DNA from: CAYJFX01 sp964370315
Lineage (GTDB): Bacteria; Spirochaetota; Spirochaetia; Treponematales; Treponemataceae
NCBI GenBank assembly: GCA_964370315.1
Contig: CAYJIS010000014.1
Coordinates: 1 to 33,802 of the forward strand
DNA: 33,802 nt
Reading direction: 5' to 3'
How positions within the stretch are numbered: the first letter of the stretch is position 1; every line of letters starts with the position of its first letter. The notes beneath the pieces were generated by a model. The model did not search any database. It saw only the letters and a list, made by a program, of their open reading frames with translations, and was not told the DNA's origin. Below, piece by piece: positions 7,486 through 16,027 of this stretch. The translations under genes were made by a program, and so were the position numbers.

Positions 7486-8468
7486 CGTTTGGCGAAATAA
7501 AAGAACGATTATTCAATAACTGGCAAGCAAAACTTCTGTCGTTTGGTCTTGCAATTCTTTTGTATGCAATATTTCAAATAATTTCACTAAATACAAAGTC
7601 GTTATCAATACCCTTAGAAGTTCGCCATGGAGGAAATTTTGTTTTAGCTCAAAATGCGCCTGAGTTTGTCCGTGTAGAGGTTAGAGGTAAGCAAGAAGAA
7701 ATAGCAACGGTAGTCGAAGAAAATATAATTGCGTATATAGATACATCGAAGGTGACAAAAGAAGGATCAAATACGTTAATAGTTGCACTTGAACTTGATG
7801 AAACCTTAATGCTTTTAGATCCACTTGATGTAAGCGTATATCCAGATAATCTTAGACTTGAGTTTGAAGAAAGTTCTTTTTCGTGGGTACCAATTGAACC
7901 AAGTTTTATAGGTAGTCCTCAAGAAGGTTATATTGTAAACTCCTGGGTTTCATCTCCGAGTGATATTAAGATTATGGGTGCAAAATCAATTATTGATTCA
8001 ACGTATGTTGCGTATGCTAAAGATATAGACTTAAATGATAAGACGCAGTCTTTTAGCATTGTCACAGAGGCAGAGACTGTAAGTAAAGAAGTAAGGACAT
8101 TGTCTGAACAAAGCGTCTCTGTTTTTGTTGAAATAATACCTGAAATTATTGAAACAATATATGAAAATATTATCCCTTATACGGGAACTTTGAATACAAG
8201 TTTTGTACTAGAGCAACCTCAACCGCAAATTACCTTTACAATTTCGGGTGAAAAAAATGATTTAGGCTCTTTTGTACCTGCAGAAAATATTATAGAATTA
8301 GATTTGTCAGAAATTGATAGTCCCGGGGTGTATACTGTTCCTGTAATTACTAATATTCCATTGGCGTATTCGCTCGATGATATTACTGAAACAGAGGTAA
8401 CTATTATAGTAATTGAAGCTACAGTTGAAAGTGAGAATACAGTGCAAGCTGATGAAGGTGGTTTATGA
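7482..8468 (+). CDS. YbbR-domain protein (CdaR-like regulator of CdaA)
   Basis: One N-terminal membrane span (SFGLAILLYAIFQIISL, about 20-36) is followed by an extracytoplasmic region made of repeated ~80-residue beta-rich YbbR units. Their typical starts are visible at SLSIPLEVRHGGNFVL, SFSWVPIEPSFIGSPQEGYI and ETIYENIIPYTGTL. ATG 7482 overlaps the cdaA stop (ATGA), and its own stop overlaps acpS the same way. In Firmicutes CdaR binds CdaA and tunes c-di-AMP synthesis; the same role is inferred here from order and architecture. Sequence conservation in this family is low, so the call leans on context. Confidence 0.85.
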   Translation: MTFGEIKERLFNNWQAKLLSFGLAILLYAIFQIISLNTKSLSIPLEVRHGGNFVLAQNAPEFVRVEVRGKQEEIATVVEENIIAYIDTSKVTKEGSNTLIVALELDETLMLLDPLDVSVYPDNLRLEFEESSFSWVPIEPSFIGSPQEGYIVNSWVSSPSDIKIMGAKSIIDSTYVAYAKDIDLNDKTQSFSIVTEAETVSKEVRTLSEQSVSVFVEIIPEIIETIYENIIPYTGTLNTSFVLEQPQPQITFTISGEKNDLGSFVPAENIIELDLSEIDSPGVYTVPVITNIPLAYSLDDITETEVTIIVIEATVESENTVQADEGGL

Positions 8469-8839
8469 TATTAGGTTGTGGCATAGACATGGTAAAAGTT
8501 GAAAGATTTTCTAAATTGTCAACAGATAATAAATTTATCGAAAGATTTTTTCATCCTGAAGAGATAGCATACAGTATCGAGAACAGTGTGAACTCATCAG
8601 AAATTCTTGCGGCGCGTTTTGCTGCCAAAGAAGCTTTAGGAAAAGCGCTTGGAACTGGTATTGGTAGTTTAACATTAAAAAATATATGTGTTAAAAAAAC
8701 AGAAAATGGAAAACCGTGTTTACATGTATTTGACGATGTAAAAGATGCATTACATGTAATGGGTGTAGAGAATATTCATATATCGTTGTCTCATGAAAAA
8801 GACTACGCTATTGCACAAGTAATTTTAGAAAAAAATTAA
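8465..8839 (+). CDS. acpS: Holo-[acyl-carrier-protein] synthase
   Basis: Transfers 4'-phosphopantetheine from CoA to the serine of apo-ACP, activating fatty-acid synthesis. The 124-residue product has the AcpS hallmarks: GCGIDMVKVERF with metal-binding Asp8, FIERFFHPEEI, ARFAAKEALGKALGTGIG with Glu56 and the substrate Lys, and ISLSHEKDYAIA. The start overlaps ybbR by 4 bases (ATGA), so it is translationally coupled. Confidence 0.95.
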   Translation: MILGCGIDMVKVERFSKLSTDNKFIERFFHPEEIAYSIENSVNSSEILAARFAAKEALGKALGTGIGSLTLKNICVKKTENGKPCLHVFDDVKDALHVMGVENIHISLSHEKDYAIAQVILEKN

Positions 8840-8848
8840 GAGGAAGAG

Positions 8849-9745
8849 ATGAATAGGTATAAGAAAAAAGAAGAGCCTAAAAGTGTAGCAATATCATTTT
8901 ATTCTAAGAAAAAGACCTTGTGTCCATTCTGTAAAAAAGAATTCGCAAAAGAAGAGATTCTTTCTGGTGGTGGGCGCATGATTGCTGGTGAGTTAACTGA
9001 CGAGTTAAGAAGGAATTTTGAACCATCTGCAAAATATGGTCCAATTTACCCAATGATTTATTCTATAGCAGCTTGTCCTACTTGTCATGCTGCGTTTTTT
9101 TGGAATGACTATGAAAGCATTAAGGACGATGACTTAATAAATACTATTATAGATGCAGAATCCGAGAGAAAAGCTATTGTGGAAAAGATTTTCCCCTTTT
9201 ATGATTTGAAAAGACCACGTACGTTATATGATGGGGCCGCTGTATATTATCTTGCATTGCAATGTTATGAAATGCTTCCTCATGCGTATTCTCCTTGTAT
9301 AAAAAAAGCATTAATTACTTTGCGCCTAGCATGGCTAACAGGCGATTTGCATACTCTAGTTCCTAACAGGGGCTTTGATTATATACAACAAAAGTTTTAC
9401 CATAAGTCAATGTTTTTATATCAAGAGTCACTAGAAAATGAACAGAAGAGAGTAGAAGATATTACTGCAATTGGATTTTTTGGACCAGATATTGATAAAA
9501 ACTATGGATATGATGGAGTGATTTATCTTTCTGGATTACTTGAATATAAATATGGTCAAACTAAAAATATGAATGAGCGATTGAAGAAGTTAGATGATTT
9601 TAAAAGGGCCATAGCACGTGTGTTTGGTTTGGGTAAGTCATCAAAAAACAAACCAGGACCACTTTTAGAGCACTCTCGAAATTTATATGATAAGTTGACT
9701 GAAGAATTGAAAGAAGCCAATATGCTTACTGATGATGATGAATAA
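8849..9745 (+). CDS. DUF2225 protein, putative zinc-ribbon
   Basis: A 298-residue cytosolic protein of the DUF2225 type. Near the N-terminus there are two CxxC pairs, LCPFCKKEF (~25-33) and AACPTCHAAFFW (~76-87), probably making one zinc ribbon. The remainder is helical and resembles TPR-like repeats (AVYYLALQCYEML, ALITLRLAWLTGD, FLYQESLENEQKR, VIYLSGLLEYKYG). No catalytic motif is visible and no signal peptide. GAGGAAGAG precedes ATG 8849. Its TAA shares one base with the truA ATG (TAATG), so truA translation is coupled to it. Function unknown; as DUF2225 proteins are common in spirochaetes and clostridia, this is backbone rather than acquired DNA. Confidence 0.8.
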   Translation: MNRYKKKEEPKSVAISFYSKKKTLCPFCKKEFAKEEILSGGGRMIAGELTDELRRNFEPSAKYGPIYPMIYSIAACPTCHAAFFWNDYESIKDDDLINTIIDAESERKAIVEKIFPFYDLKRPRTLYDGAAVYYLALQCYEMLPHAYSPCIKKALITLRLAWLTGDLHTLVPNRGFDYIQQKFYHKSMFLYQESLENEQKRVEDITAIGFFGPDIDKNYGYDGVIYLSGLLEYKYGQTKNMNERLKKLDDFKRAIARVFGLGKSSKNKPGPLLEHSRNLYDKLTEELKEANMLTDDDE

Positions 9746-10506
9746 TGCGTAATATAGTACTTACAATTTCGTATGACGGCACAAATTTTAGTGGGTGGCA
9801 ACGTCAGGCAGGCGATAGGACAGTACAAGAGGAAATCGAAAAGGCCTTAGCTGTTGTACATAAAAAAGACATAACCCTACATGGTTCAGGTCGAACAGAT
9901 TCCGGTGTGCATGCAATAGGTCAAATAGCGCATTTTAGTTCACCTATTGATACAATACCGTTGGATAGATATCCTTCTGCAATAAATGCTTCTTTACCTT
10001 TTGATATTAGGATTCATAGTGCTCAAGAAAAAGACATGGAATTTCACGCCCGTTTTAGTGCTGTGAATAGAACGTACCGGTACTTTTTTCATATTGAAAA
10101 TACGCCTCCCTTTGCGCATAATTCATCGTATGTATGGTGGATCCGACATAAGCCAAACATAAAAAATTTAAATGAAATGGCTAAATGCTTGCATGGAGAA
10201 GTGGATTGTGCATCGTTTACTGCAGCAGGAGATAAAAGTAAATCAACAGTACGCTATATTGAAAAAGCACATTTTTTCTTAGATAATGATGTGTTGGTTT
10301 TTGAAATTTGTGCAAATGCTTTTTTGTGGAAAATGGTTAGAACGTTAGTTGGAACCTTTATCGATTTAGATATAAAGGGTTATTCTCACAAAGAATTTAA
10401 TGAAATCATATGTGCAAAAAATAGAAATGCAGCATCAGCCACAGCCCCTTCTAGAGGTTTGTTTTTGTGGCATATTAATTTTGATGGGGAACGAAAACAT
10501 CCTTAA
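9745..10506 (+). CDS. truA: tRNA pseudouridine(38-40) synthase
   Basis: Isomerises uridines 38-40 in the anticodon arm of many tRNAs. Motifs: ISYDGTNFSGWQRQ (9-22), GSGRTDSGVHAIGQIAHF with catalytic Asp52, NRTYRYFFHI, and the C-terminal FLWKMVRTLVGTFID. Length 253 is normal. It starts by a 1-base overlap with the DUF2225 gene and is the last gene of the dxs operon. Its 3' end overlaps the end of the convergent DUF4954 gene within a shared TTAA, leaving no room for a terminator. Confidence 0.95.
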   Translation: MRNIVLTISYDGTNFSGWQRQAGDRTVQEEIEKALAVVHKKDITLHGSGRTDSGVHAIGQIAHFSSPIDTIPLDRYPSAINASLPFDIRIHSAQEKDMEFHARFSAVNRTYRYFFHIENTPPFAHNSSYVWWIRHKPNIKNLNEMAKCLHGEVDCASFTAAGDKSKSTVRYIEKAHFFLDNDVLVFEICANAFLWKMVRTLVGTFIDLDIKGYSHKEFNEIICAKNRNAASATAPSRGLFLWHINFDGERKHP

Positions 10507-12707
10507 GAATTTTTCCTACAATTATTAGCGCACTTTTCCATTAGGCTTAGAAATTTTTGAGTATCTTTTTTTGCAGTTAGAATAAAGGGGTTTTCTTCAA
10601 TGGTGCCTAGTACAGCTTTTTGCTCCTCACTATTTCGATATGTACAAGAGCGATAATTGTTTTTATAATCTTTGATTTTTGTAATATATAATTGTTCTTC
10701 AATATAGTGTCGTGTTTGGATTGCTTCATCGATAAGGGCTTCCCATAAGTTAGCTTCAATTACCTCAGTTTCGCATATAAGTTTTAATACATGTAGTGCC
10801 ATATGAGCATTGTCTTTAGGATATTCTAACCATAGGTTTTTATATTCGTCATGTACTTGCTTCCATGTAGAAAACGTGTCGCAGGTTATTTCTTTACGTA
10901 ACTTAGTTAGTTTTTCTTCGAGAATAAGTTGGCCGCCAACATTGTGCCAATGAAGTAATGTGTCCTTAGTTTTTGTAGTTGCAAAAGTAGCGAAGTTTAT
11001 TTCATTATTTTCAAGGTACTCAGCTATAGTTTTTACTCCATAAAATAACAGCATTTGGTTATATGCTTTATATGCTTCAGCAACTTTTATAATTACTACT
11101 TTATTTTTTGTTTTTTCCATATTTTCGCCAAAAACCTGTAGGTTTTTAACTATTGAACTTTTTTCTGTAAGATATTTTTTTCCGCGCCTTTTAATTTCTT
11201 CGTAATCACTGGGGAGGTCTTCTCCAAGATGGGCATATATAGCTTTTCCCGTCCATAATTCAAGTAGTGAAAGAGATTCTATAATTTCTTGAATAGTATC
11301 GGGAGCAAGATAATCGGTAATTATATATTGTTCAATGTGCTTTCTTTTATCGCGTGTTTTATATTTCCAACTATTTCTTTCAAGTGCGTACATATTATAC
11401 ATCCAGTAATATGCTGGCATAACTTCAAGTTGACCATGTTGAGAATTTCGTATAACTAAACTAAACGGCAATGGTATATTCATTTCGTTTGGATAATTCC
11501 CTTTTGTAATGAGGGTAAAACTTGCAAAGCGACTATTATGTTTCAAAGTGGATGAAAGACCAGGCCAAAAGCCTCTTGCGGCAATAATTTCACCATCGTT
11601 GCCTCTGCTGTTATGGTTTGAACCTACTGTAGCTCCTGCTGCCATATTTGACTGTCCCATAATCATTGTGGCAATTAAAAATGAATTATTGTGATGCTGC
11701 TCATGATAAGGAAATACTAAGTTATTTAGTACCTCACAGCAAGAAACTGTCGAGTTATCTCCTAATACGGAGTGTATGAGACGTGCTCCATATTTTAAGT
11801 TGCTATTATTTCCCATGATAAAACGAACTGCCTTGGAGCCATAAAATACATGGCAACCGTAACCGACTATCCCATTAACTAATTCAACACCTTCACCAAT
11901 TTGAGTGGTTTCATTCTCATCTGATTTTATTGAAACATTTTTAATTTTATTTGCACCCTTTATATAAGCATATGAACCTACATTAGTGTCCTTAATTGTT
12001 AAGCAGTTTTTTATTACAGTTTGCTCTCCAATTGTTGCGTATGAGCCTCTTCTTGTATCGTATGAGTTTTGGGTTATTCGGAAAAGAGCCTCTAAAAAAT
12101 CTTTTTCATCGCGAAAAATTGTCCATAAATAGGCATCTGAACATGTCATATCATAAAAAGGTAAAATGCTCCTACCTCCTGCCTCGTTTAGTGTATCAAT
12201 CCAAATGCGAACATTTTCGTCTTCGTCTTCCTTTAGAATTCCAGTTCCTGCCTTGCAATGGTTAGTGGAAGCAAGTTCACCAATGCTCGAAAGTATTACA
12301 AAGTCTGAAATTATGTAGTGTGAAAGATAAGGACAGTTGTGTATTGCAGCATGGTTACCGATATCACTTGAAATTATGCAACTTTCATTTATACCCTCTG
12401 GTATTGAAAAATCATGATGCTGTAGAAAGCCACTTCCAATGTCGCCTATTCTTACTAAGCCAAAAAAAGAAGAATTTCGCACTGCGTTTGTGTTAAATAT
12501 TTCTGTTACGAGTACATCATTCCAATTTGAACAGACGTTTCCATTTTTTTCTAAATCACTGATTTGTTGTACTGTGAGGTTTTTCCATTTTCGATTGGGG
12601 TTTTGTTCGTTACGAATATAATATTCGTCTTTACCTTCGGGGATATATTTTTCACAAATAAAATTGTAACCAAGATTGTTTTGTGATGGATGATAATTAA
12701 TACTCAT
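10503..12707 (-). CDS. DUF4954 left-handed beta-helix protein
   Basis: A 734-residue protein that I place in DUF4954, a family of spirochaetes and Bacteroidetes without known function. The middle carries many short repeats of hexapeptide type (IISSDIGNHAAIHNC, VIKNCLTIKDTNVGSYAYI, IGEGVELVNGIVGYGCHVF, ARLIHSVLGDNSTVSCCEVL), as in sugar-nucleotide acyl/nucleotidyl-transferases with a left-handed beta-helix. The C-terminal third is helical and charged. No signal peptide, so cytosolic. Start: ATG 12707 is preferred over an in-frame TTG at 12722, because the TTG lies inside the promoter (between the -35 and -10 boxes). No Shine-Dalgarno sequence precedes ATG 12707. A role in handling activated sugars for envelope or storage polymers is only a guess from the fold. 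Confidence 0.75.
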   Translation of the reverse strand: MSINYHPSQNNLGYNFICEKYIPEGKDEYYIRNEQNPNRKWKNLTVQQISDLEKNGNVCSNWNDVLVTEIFNTNAVRNSSFFGLVRIGDIGSGFLQHHDFSIPEGINESCIISSDIGNHAAIHNCPYLSHYIISDFVILSSIGELASTNHCKAGTGILKEDEDENVRIWIDTLNEAGGRSILPFYDMTCSDAYLWTIFRDEKDFLEALFRITQNSYDTRRGSYATIGEQTVIKNCLTIKDTNVGSYAYIKGANKIKNVSIKSDENETTQIGEGVELVNGIVGYGCHVFYGSKAVRFIMGNNSNLKYGARLIHSVLGDNSTVSCCEVLNNLVFPYHEQHHNNSFLIATMIMGQSNMAAGATVGSNHNSRGNDGEIIAARGFWPGLSSTLKHNSRFASFTLITKGNYPNEMNIPLPFSLVIRNSQHGQLEVMPAYYWMYNMYALERNSWKYKTRDKRKHIEQYIITDYLAPDTIQEIIESLSLLELWTGKAIYAHLGEDLPSDYEEIKRRGKKYLTEKSSIVKNLQVFGENMEKTKNKVVIIKVAEAYKAYNQMLLFYGVKTIAEYLENNEINFATFATTKTKDTLLHWHNVGGQLILEEKLTKLRKEITCDTFSTWKQVHDEYKNLWLEYPKDNAHMALHVLKLICETEVIEANLWEALIDEAIQTRHYIEEQLYITKIKDYKNNYRSCTYRNSEEQKAVLGTIEENPFILTAKKDTQKFLSLMEKCANNCRKNS

Positions 12708-12712
12708 ACTAA

Positions 12713-12741
12713 ACAGTATCAAAAAAAGAGAATATGTTCAA
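12713..12741 (-). promoter_or_regulatory. Promoter of DUF4954 gene (leaderless type)
   Basis: On the minus strand TTGAAC (12736-12741) and TACTGT (12713-12718) are 17 bases apart, with TG of an extended -10 box just before. The -10 box ends five bases before ATG 12707, so the transcript should begin at or within a base or so of the start codon. Confidence 0.55.
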
Positions 12742-12765
12742 GTTATGTTGGAGTATGGTATAATT

Positions 12766-13137
12766 TTAAGCTTTCTTTTTTGAGTCGATCATGGTTTGCA
12801 TTTTTTCTAACGTTTCATCACTTAAAATATGCTCCATGTGGCAAGCATCTCTATCTGCGATTTCTTCTGGTACTTCGACAACCGTATTTAGAAATTCTTT
12901 AACAACATCGAACTTAGCAATGATTTCTTTATATTTTGCTAAACCTTTTTCGGTGATAACTATCTCTCTGTATGGTTCATGTATTATCATTCCATGATCT
13001 TCTAATACATGTAATGCAATATGAACTGACGGCTTTGATAGACCGAGTTCTTGAGCGATGTCTTTTACTCTAGGGATTCCTCCATTTTTAGCAAGGTTCC
13101 CTACAACTTTTAAATACATTTCTAAGCTTTCTGTCAT
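12766..13137 (-). CDS. DtxR-family metal-dependent regulator, short form
   Basis: 123-residue repressor: winged helix (VKDIAQELGLSKPSVHIALHVLEDHGMI, given as residues ~24-51) and a metal-binding/dimerisation domain; no SH3-like third domain. The primary metal-site residues of DtxR are kept (Met7, Cys99, Glu102, His103 in DACHMEH), which points to Fe(II)-type rather than Mn(II)-type sensing. The ancillary-site residues (DtxR His79, Glu83, His98) appear as Phe76, Lys80 and Asp95, so that site seems lost. Start: ATG 13137 matches the family N-terminus and follows a promoter directly; an upstream in-frame extension to 13173 would lie inside the promoter. It is located after priA but has its own promoter inside the priA 3' end. 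No metal transporter is nearby. Confidence 0.88.
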   Translation of the reverse strand: MTESLEMYLKVVGNLAKNGGIPRVKDIAQELGLSKPSVHIALHVLEDHGMIIHEPYREIVITEKGLAKYKEIIAKFDVVKEFLNTVVEVPEEIADRDACHMEHILSDETLEKMQTMIDSKKKA

Positions 13138-13143
13138 GCGTTT

Positions 13144-13173
13144 ATTATAACAAATTTGTTGGGTCGACGTCAA
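13144..13173 (-). promoter_or_regulatory. Promoter of the DtxR-type gene (leaderless type)
   Basis: Minus-strand TTGACG (13168-13173) and a perfect TATAAT (13144-13149) are 18 bases apart, within the last codons of priA. The -10 box ends six bases before ATG 13137, so +1 is predicted at the A of the start codon. There is no Shine-Dalgarno sequence. Confidence 0.7.
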
Positions 13174-15163
13174 CTTCTATATACACACTTGGTGGAATCT
13201 TATACGAATTTAAAAAGACTGAGCAGACTTTTTGTAGAGGTAAAAGAGATTTTTCTCTTAATAAAATTTGCATTCTAAAATTTGTGGCTATTTTTGCAAG
13301 AGGACATTCGGATGGACCTAAAATTTCTATGTCTTCCTTTAAGTGTTCGCATATGTGCTCTAGCATCACGCATGCTTCTTCGCTGGATTTTACAACTCTT
13401 TGTTCGTTTGCGCTTCTAAATACGAGGCGAATAAGTCTTGCATAAGGTGGAAAGGAGGTAAGTTTTCTTTGTTCGAGCTCTTGTTTATAAAATCCTTCAA
13501 TATCTAAATTGCATGCACATAAGATTGCACTGCGCTGGGGATTAAAAGTTTGTACAATCACTTTGCCATCAGGAAAAAATCTGCCTGCACGCCCTGCAAC
13601 TTGAACAATAAGGGAAAAAGTTTTTTCTGCTGCTCTAAAGTCGGGTAAATGCAGTCCTGTGTCTGCAAGTACAACACCCACGAGTTTTACATTTGGAAAA
13701 TTGAGTCCTTTTGCAACCATCTGTGTTCCAAGAAGTATATCAATTTTATTATCTCTAAAATCATTGAGTATAGTTTGGAAATTATTTTCTTTTGAAAGTG
13801 TATCTGTATCTACTCGCGCTGTTTTAAAGGAAGGAAATTTAAGTGTAACTTCTTCTTCTATGTATTCTGTACCAAAGCCTGCATAAGTCACATCGAGGGA
13901 ATGGCATTCGGGACAACTTGAAGGGGGCTTTATAGACCAACCACAATAATGACATCGGAGTATGCCGTCTTTTTTATGATACGTAAGTGATACTGAACAG
14001 TTTTTACAATTAACTGTATGTGAGCACGAATTACATCTAAAAAAATGAGTAAAACCTCTTCGATTTAAAAAAAGAATTACCTGCTTCCCATTTTGTAGTG
14101 TTTCCCTCATTTCTTCTTCTAGTTTTTTTGATATGCATCCGTTTGTTTTAGATTCTTTACTACCGTTGCCAAGGTGAATTATTTCAATATCAGGTTCTTT
14201 GCCCCCTGAAAGTCTTTTTGTTAAAGTATGTTTATGGATAGTACCTTTTTCAATTTGTTCCCATGCTTCAAGTGATGGTGTTGCACTTCCCATAATGAGA
14301 GGTATGTGTAAATCATTACATCGACGCATAGCTATTTGTCTTGCAGAGTAGCGAGGAGTATTGCCTGATTTATATGATCCATCATGTTCTTCATCTATAA
14401 TTATGAGTCCTAAATTTGGAACAGGGGCAAAAATTGCACTTCTCGCCCCTATAACAATACGAGCTTGTTTGGTTAGTATTCTTTTCCACTGTTCAAGTTT
14501 TTGGCTTCCTGTAAGGCCTGAATGAAGAATTGCAACTGTTTGTCCAAATCGCTTGTATACAGTTTCGATTACCTGATGAGTTAAGCCAATTTCTGGTACT
14601 AAGTATATAATACCTTTATTTCTGAGTAACATTTCTTGGGCTACACGTAAAAATACTTCAGTCTTACCAGAGCCAGTTGTTCCATATAAATAGTGAATAT
14701 TTGATTTTTTATTTGGTGTACTTGCAGCATGAATAATATCATGCACCGCTACTTGTTGTTCCTCCGATAAAGAATGTTCCCGGTACGCTTCTTCATCTTG
14801 AGGAAAAGTACTCGAGGCAAGTTCTTTTTCTCTTCTTCCTGATGGAAGCATTGCACTTAATGCTTCGCCTCGTGAGCACAAATAATACTTCTCCATCCAT
14901 AGAGCAAGTTTAACTTGGTCTTTTGTGAAGATAGCTTCTTTATCTATTATGCGTTTAATATCTTTTAATTTATCTATAGGAAAGTCAATCGCTGGTGGAA
15001 GATCGGAAAAAACTGCTACGACAAAGGCCGTCATTTTTCTTTTACCTAAGGGTACTTCAACACGCATTCCGACAGAAATCTTTTCAGTTTCAACACTTGT
15101 GTAAAAAAAAGATTGTGAAAGTGGGATGTTTAAAAATGTTTCAACATAGATTTTGTTCTCCAT
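13145..15163 (-). CDS. priA: Primosomal replication-restart helicase PriA
   Basis: 3'-5' DNA helicase that reloads the replication machinery at collapsed forks. Order of motifs: N-terminal DNA-binding domain, Walker A GTTGSGKTEVF (~160), GARSAIFAP, DEEH box (IIDEEHDGSYK), GSATPSLEAW, the zinc-binding insertion with four CxxC pairs (CNSCSHTVNCKNC; CHYCGW; CPECHS), then GTQMVAKGLNFP and QVAGRAGR. 672 residues, slightly short of the E. coli type but complete. ATG 15163 follows the udg stop by three bases, so it is the second gene of a udg-priA repair/restart operon. Its 3' end contains the promoter of the DtxR-type gene. Confidence 0.96.
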   Translation of the reverse strand: MENKIYVETFLNIPLSQSFFYTSVETEKISVGMRVEVPLGKRKMTAFVVAVFSDLPPAIDFPIDKLKDIKRIIDKEAIFTKDQVKLALWMEKYYLCSRGEALSAMLPSGRREKELASSTFPQDEEAYREHSLSEEQQVAVHDIIHAASTPNKKSNIHYLYGTTGSGKTEVFLRVAQEMLLRNKGIIYLVPEIGLTHQVIETVYKRFGQTVAILHSGLTGSQKLEQWKRILTKQARIVIGARSAIFAPVPNLGLIIIDEEHDGSYKSGNTPRYSARQIAMRRCNDLHIPLIMGSATPSLEAWEQIEKGTIHKHTLTKRLSGGKEPDIEIIHLGNGSKESKTNGCISKKLEEEMRETLQNGKQVILFLNRRGFTHFFRCNSCSHTVNCKNCSVSLTYHKKDGILRCHYCGWSIKPPSSCPECHSLDVTYAGFGTEYIEEEVTLKFPSFKTARVDTDTLSKENNFQTILNDFRDNKIDILLGTQMVAKGLNFPNVKLVGVVLADTGLHLPDFRAAEKTFSLIVQVAGRAGRFFPDGKVIVQTFNPQRSAILCACNLDIEGFYKQELEQRKLTSFPPYARLIRLVFRSANEQRVVKSSEEACVMLEHICEHLKEDIEILGPSECPLAKIATNFRMQILLREKSLLPLQKVCSVFLNSYKIPPSVYIEVDVDPTNLL
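13149..13160. promoter_or_regulatory. Candidate operator in the DtxR-type promoter
   Basis: AACAAATTTGTT is a perfect 12-bp palindrome that touches the -10 box and fills part of the spacer. DtxR-family genes are often self-regulated, so this is the obvious candidate binding site. The link is inferred; AT-rich DNA makes short palindromes fairly common. Confidence 0.45.
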
Positions 15164-15166
15164 GTT

Positions 15167-15961
15167 TTATCCGATAGTTTGTGTGTTTAAAGATCGAACG
15201 TATTCGCCAGAAAGTTCTTCAAGCATTGATTTAAAAAGTTTTAAGTCTTCCCATGCGGGCTTTTTATATGTAGGATCTCGCAGTAGCACACTTGGATGGT
15301 ATGTTGCCATTAGCGGAATTGATGGAATACTTGTTTGGTTATTGGGAGGGTAATCGAAAATATTTCCATGTAGCTTTCCCATTTCTTCTGTTGTCTCCAA
15401 TAGAGTTTGCGCCGCTATACGGCCAACTGCCAAAATCATTGTTGGTTTTAAGAGTGTTATTTGAGCTTGTAAAAAAGAAGAACAAGCATCAGATTCAGAT
15501 TGTAATGGGTCTCTGTTTAGAGGTGGACGACATTTAACTATATTGGCAATATAGCAATTTGTATTTCTAGATAGATTAATTGCTTCAAGCATCTTGTCTA
15601 ATAGTTGTCCAGCTGGACCTAGAAAAGGTATGCCTTGCATGTCTTCTTCTTGGCTTGGAGCTTCTCCAATAACGAGTACAATAGGATTGTTAACCCCTAT
15701 GCCAGTTACAGCCTTTGTTCTCGTTTTATGTAAGTCACATCGGGTGCATGACGCTATCTTTTCAGCAATAGTTTCAATTGTTTTAATCGAATGAGCTTCA
15801 GTTTGTATTATAGTAGCCTGCGTAGGTTCACTTGTTTTAGTCGTAGGACTTAGAGAGTTTTGACTCGCAGGTATATTAATGCTTGGTACAGGTATGCCAT
15901 ATGCCCAAGAAGATGCTGTGTTAAGAAGGTTTTCAAGTGCGGTTTTTTGTTCTAAATCCAT
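15167..15961 (-). CDS. udg: Type-4 (Fe-S) uracil-DNA glycosylase
   Basis: Removes uracil from DNA. Family-4 features: VIGEAPSQEEDMQGIPFLG (motif usually GEAPG, here GEAPS) and the C-terminal MATYHPSVLLRDP. The four Fe-S cysteines are present (Cys72 and Cys75 in SCTRCDLHKTR, then CRPPLNRDP and the Cys of DACSSFL). The ~65 residues before the catalytic domain are low-complexity, rich in Thr, Ser, Pro and Gln, an extension seen in related bacterial proteins. Length 264. ATG 15961 has no Shine-Dalgarno sequence and follows a promoter immediately. Co-transcribed with priA. Confidence 0.92.
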   Translation of the reverse strand: MDLEQKTALENLLNTASSWAYGIPVPSINIPASQNSLSPTTKTSEPTQATIIQTEAHSIKTIETIAEKIASCTRCDLHKTRTKAVTGIGVNNPIVLVIGEAPSQEEDMQGIPFLGPAGQLLDKMLEAINLSRNTNCYIANIVKCRPPLNRDPLQSESDACSSFLQAQITLLKPTMILAVGRIAAQTLLETTEEMGKLHGNIFDYPPNNQTSIPSIPLMATYHPSVLLRDPTYKKPAWEDLKLFKSMLEELSGEYVRSLNTQTIG

Positions 15962-15967
15962 ATGTAT

Positions 15968-15996
15968 ACTATACCGTGATATACTATTTTTTTCAA
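15968..15996 (-). promoter_or_regulatory. Promoter of udg-priA (leaderless type)
   Basis: Minus-strand TTGAAA (15991-15996) and TATAGT (15968-15973) are 17 bases apart. The -10 box ends six bases before ATG 15961, placing +1 at the A of the start codon. Confidence 0.65.
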
Positions 15997-16027
15997 GTAT
16001 GCTAATTTAATTGCAGGGTATAACACT

